Positions 63,834-64,000 of a DNA stretch of 64,000 nucleotides are shown here, one piece after another; within the stretch, counting starts at the first letter, position 1, and each line of letters starts with the position of its first letter. Source of the stretch: Aureibacter tunicatorum (lineage in GTDB: Bacteria > Bacteroidota > Bacteroidia > Cytophagales > Cyclobacteriaceae); the NCBI RefSeq assembly GCF_036492635.1, contig NZ_AP025305.1, positions 4,110,000 through 4,173,999 on the forward strand, in the 5' to 3' direction. Under the pieces are notes generated by a model that was not told the origin of the DNA, ran no database searches, and worked only from the letters and a program-made list of their open reading frames with translations. Both the position numbers and the translations under genes were made by a program.

Positions 63834-64000
63834 GCAAACGTCAATTAACATTTAATCCATGTAAAAGTTGAAACTGTATCACTGACGACCTTCATTTGTC
63901 AACTTCGTTCGAATATAAAGACACATTTAAAACTAAAGGAAAAAGCTCTATTAGAAAAGGGCAATTTAAACAACCGCCGATTCAGCTGTACCACAAAGTT

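Overview
The window looks like chromosomal DNA of a Bacteroidota bacterium, most likely of the Cytophagales/Flammeovirgaceae side. It is AT-rich, the protein families are typical of that phylum (fused SecDF, Wzi-type capsule barrels, SLBB export protein, M43 protease, DPE2-like amylomaltase with tandem CBM20), and several starts are preceded by the TAnnTTTG -7 element of Bacteroidota promoters. I see no insertion sequence, prophage, integrase or CRISPR array; this is mostly core genome with one accessory polysaccharide locus.

Layout. 1-5 kb: the start of a secreted M43 metalloprotease (cut by the window edge), a small secreted protein paired with an outer-membrane porin, and a membrane M48 protease. 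5-9 kb: cysN-cysD-cysC with divergent cysQ, which make PAPS and remove PAP. 9-29.4 kb: a large Wzx/Wzy-dependent surface polysaccharide locus, read almost entirely on the minus strand. It holds the export gate (SLBB protein), chain-length regulator, wecB and wecC (UDP-ManNAcA supply), a MurB-like flavoprotein, a pyruvyl transferase, flippase, polymerase, a serine-acetyltransferase-like acyltransferase, a GT4, a PaaK/CapK-like adenylating enzyme, a WecG/TagA-type GT26, a polyisoprenyl-phosphate sugar transferase, two Wzi paralogues on opposite strands, and GDP-mannose pyrophosphorylase. 29.8-34.6 kb: cytochrome c maturation ccmB, ccmC, a ccmD-like gene, ccmE (CXXXY type) and ccmF, convergent with a thioredoxin-NHL lipoprotein. 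36-43.5 kb: pheS, a Rieske-fold-like lipoprotein, a divergent AroE-like enzyme, a small membrane protein, secDF and an AlbA_2 DNA-binding protein.

43.47-43.74 kb is a short intergenic region with six matches to TTNTNCACA, three of them perfect TTATCCACA. It is my best candidate for the chromosomal replication origin and the most notable non-coding feature here. To its right nearly everything reads rightwards: galE, malQ, a dicarboxylate/amino-acid symporter, (leftward) an S1/P1 nuclease, three identical tRNA-Ser(UGA) genes and a YbgC-type thioesterase, then guaB, an RsbU-RsbV-RsbW-like partner-switching module, an operon of three PpiC/SurA-type periplasmic folding factors, a MoxR ATPase, a split ChrA pair, a potassium-channel-like protein and a DUF1801 protein.

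Functionally the window is dominated by envelope biology: polysaccharide export and decoration, Sec translocation, periplasmic folding, cytochrome c maturation and outer-membrane proteins. The parts most worth a second look are the DnaA-box cluster, the MurB-like enzyme next to a pyruvyl transferase, the variant CcmE, and the partner-switching module with no sigma factor in view. All assignments come from reading the sequence and recalled family features; no database search was run.
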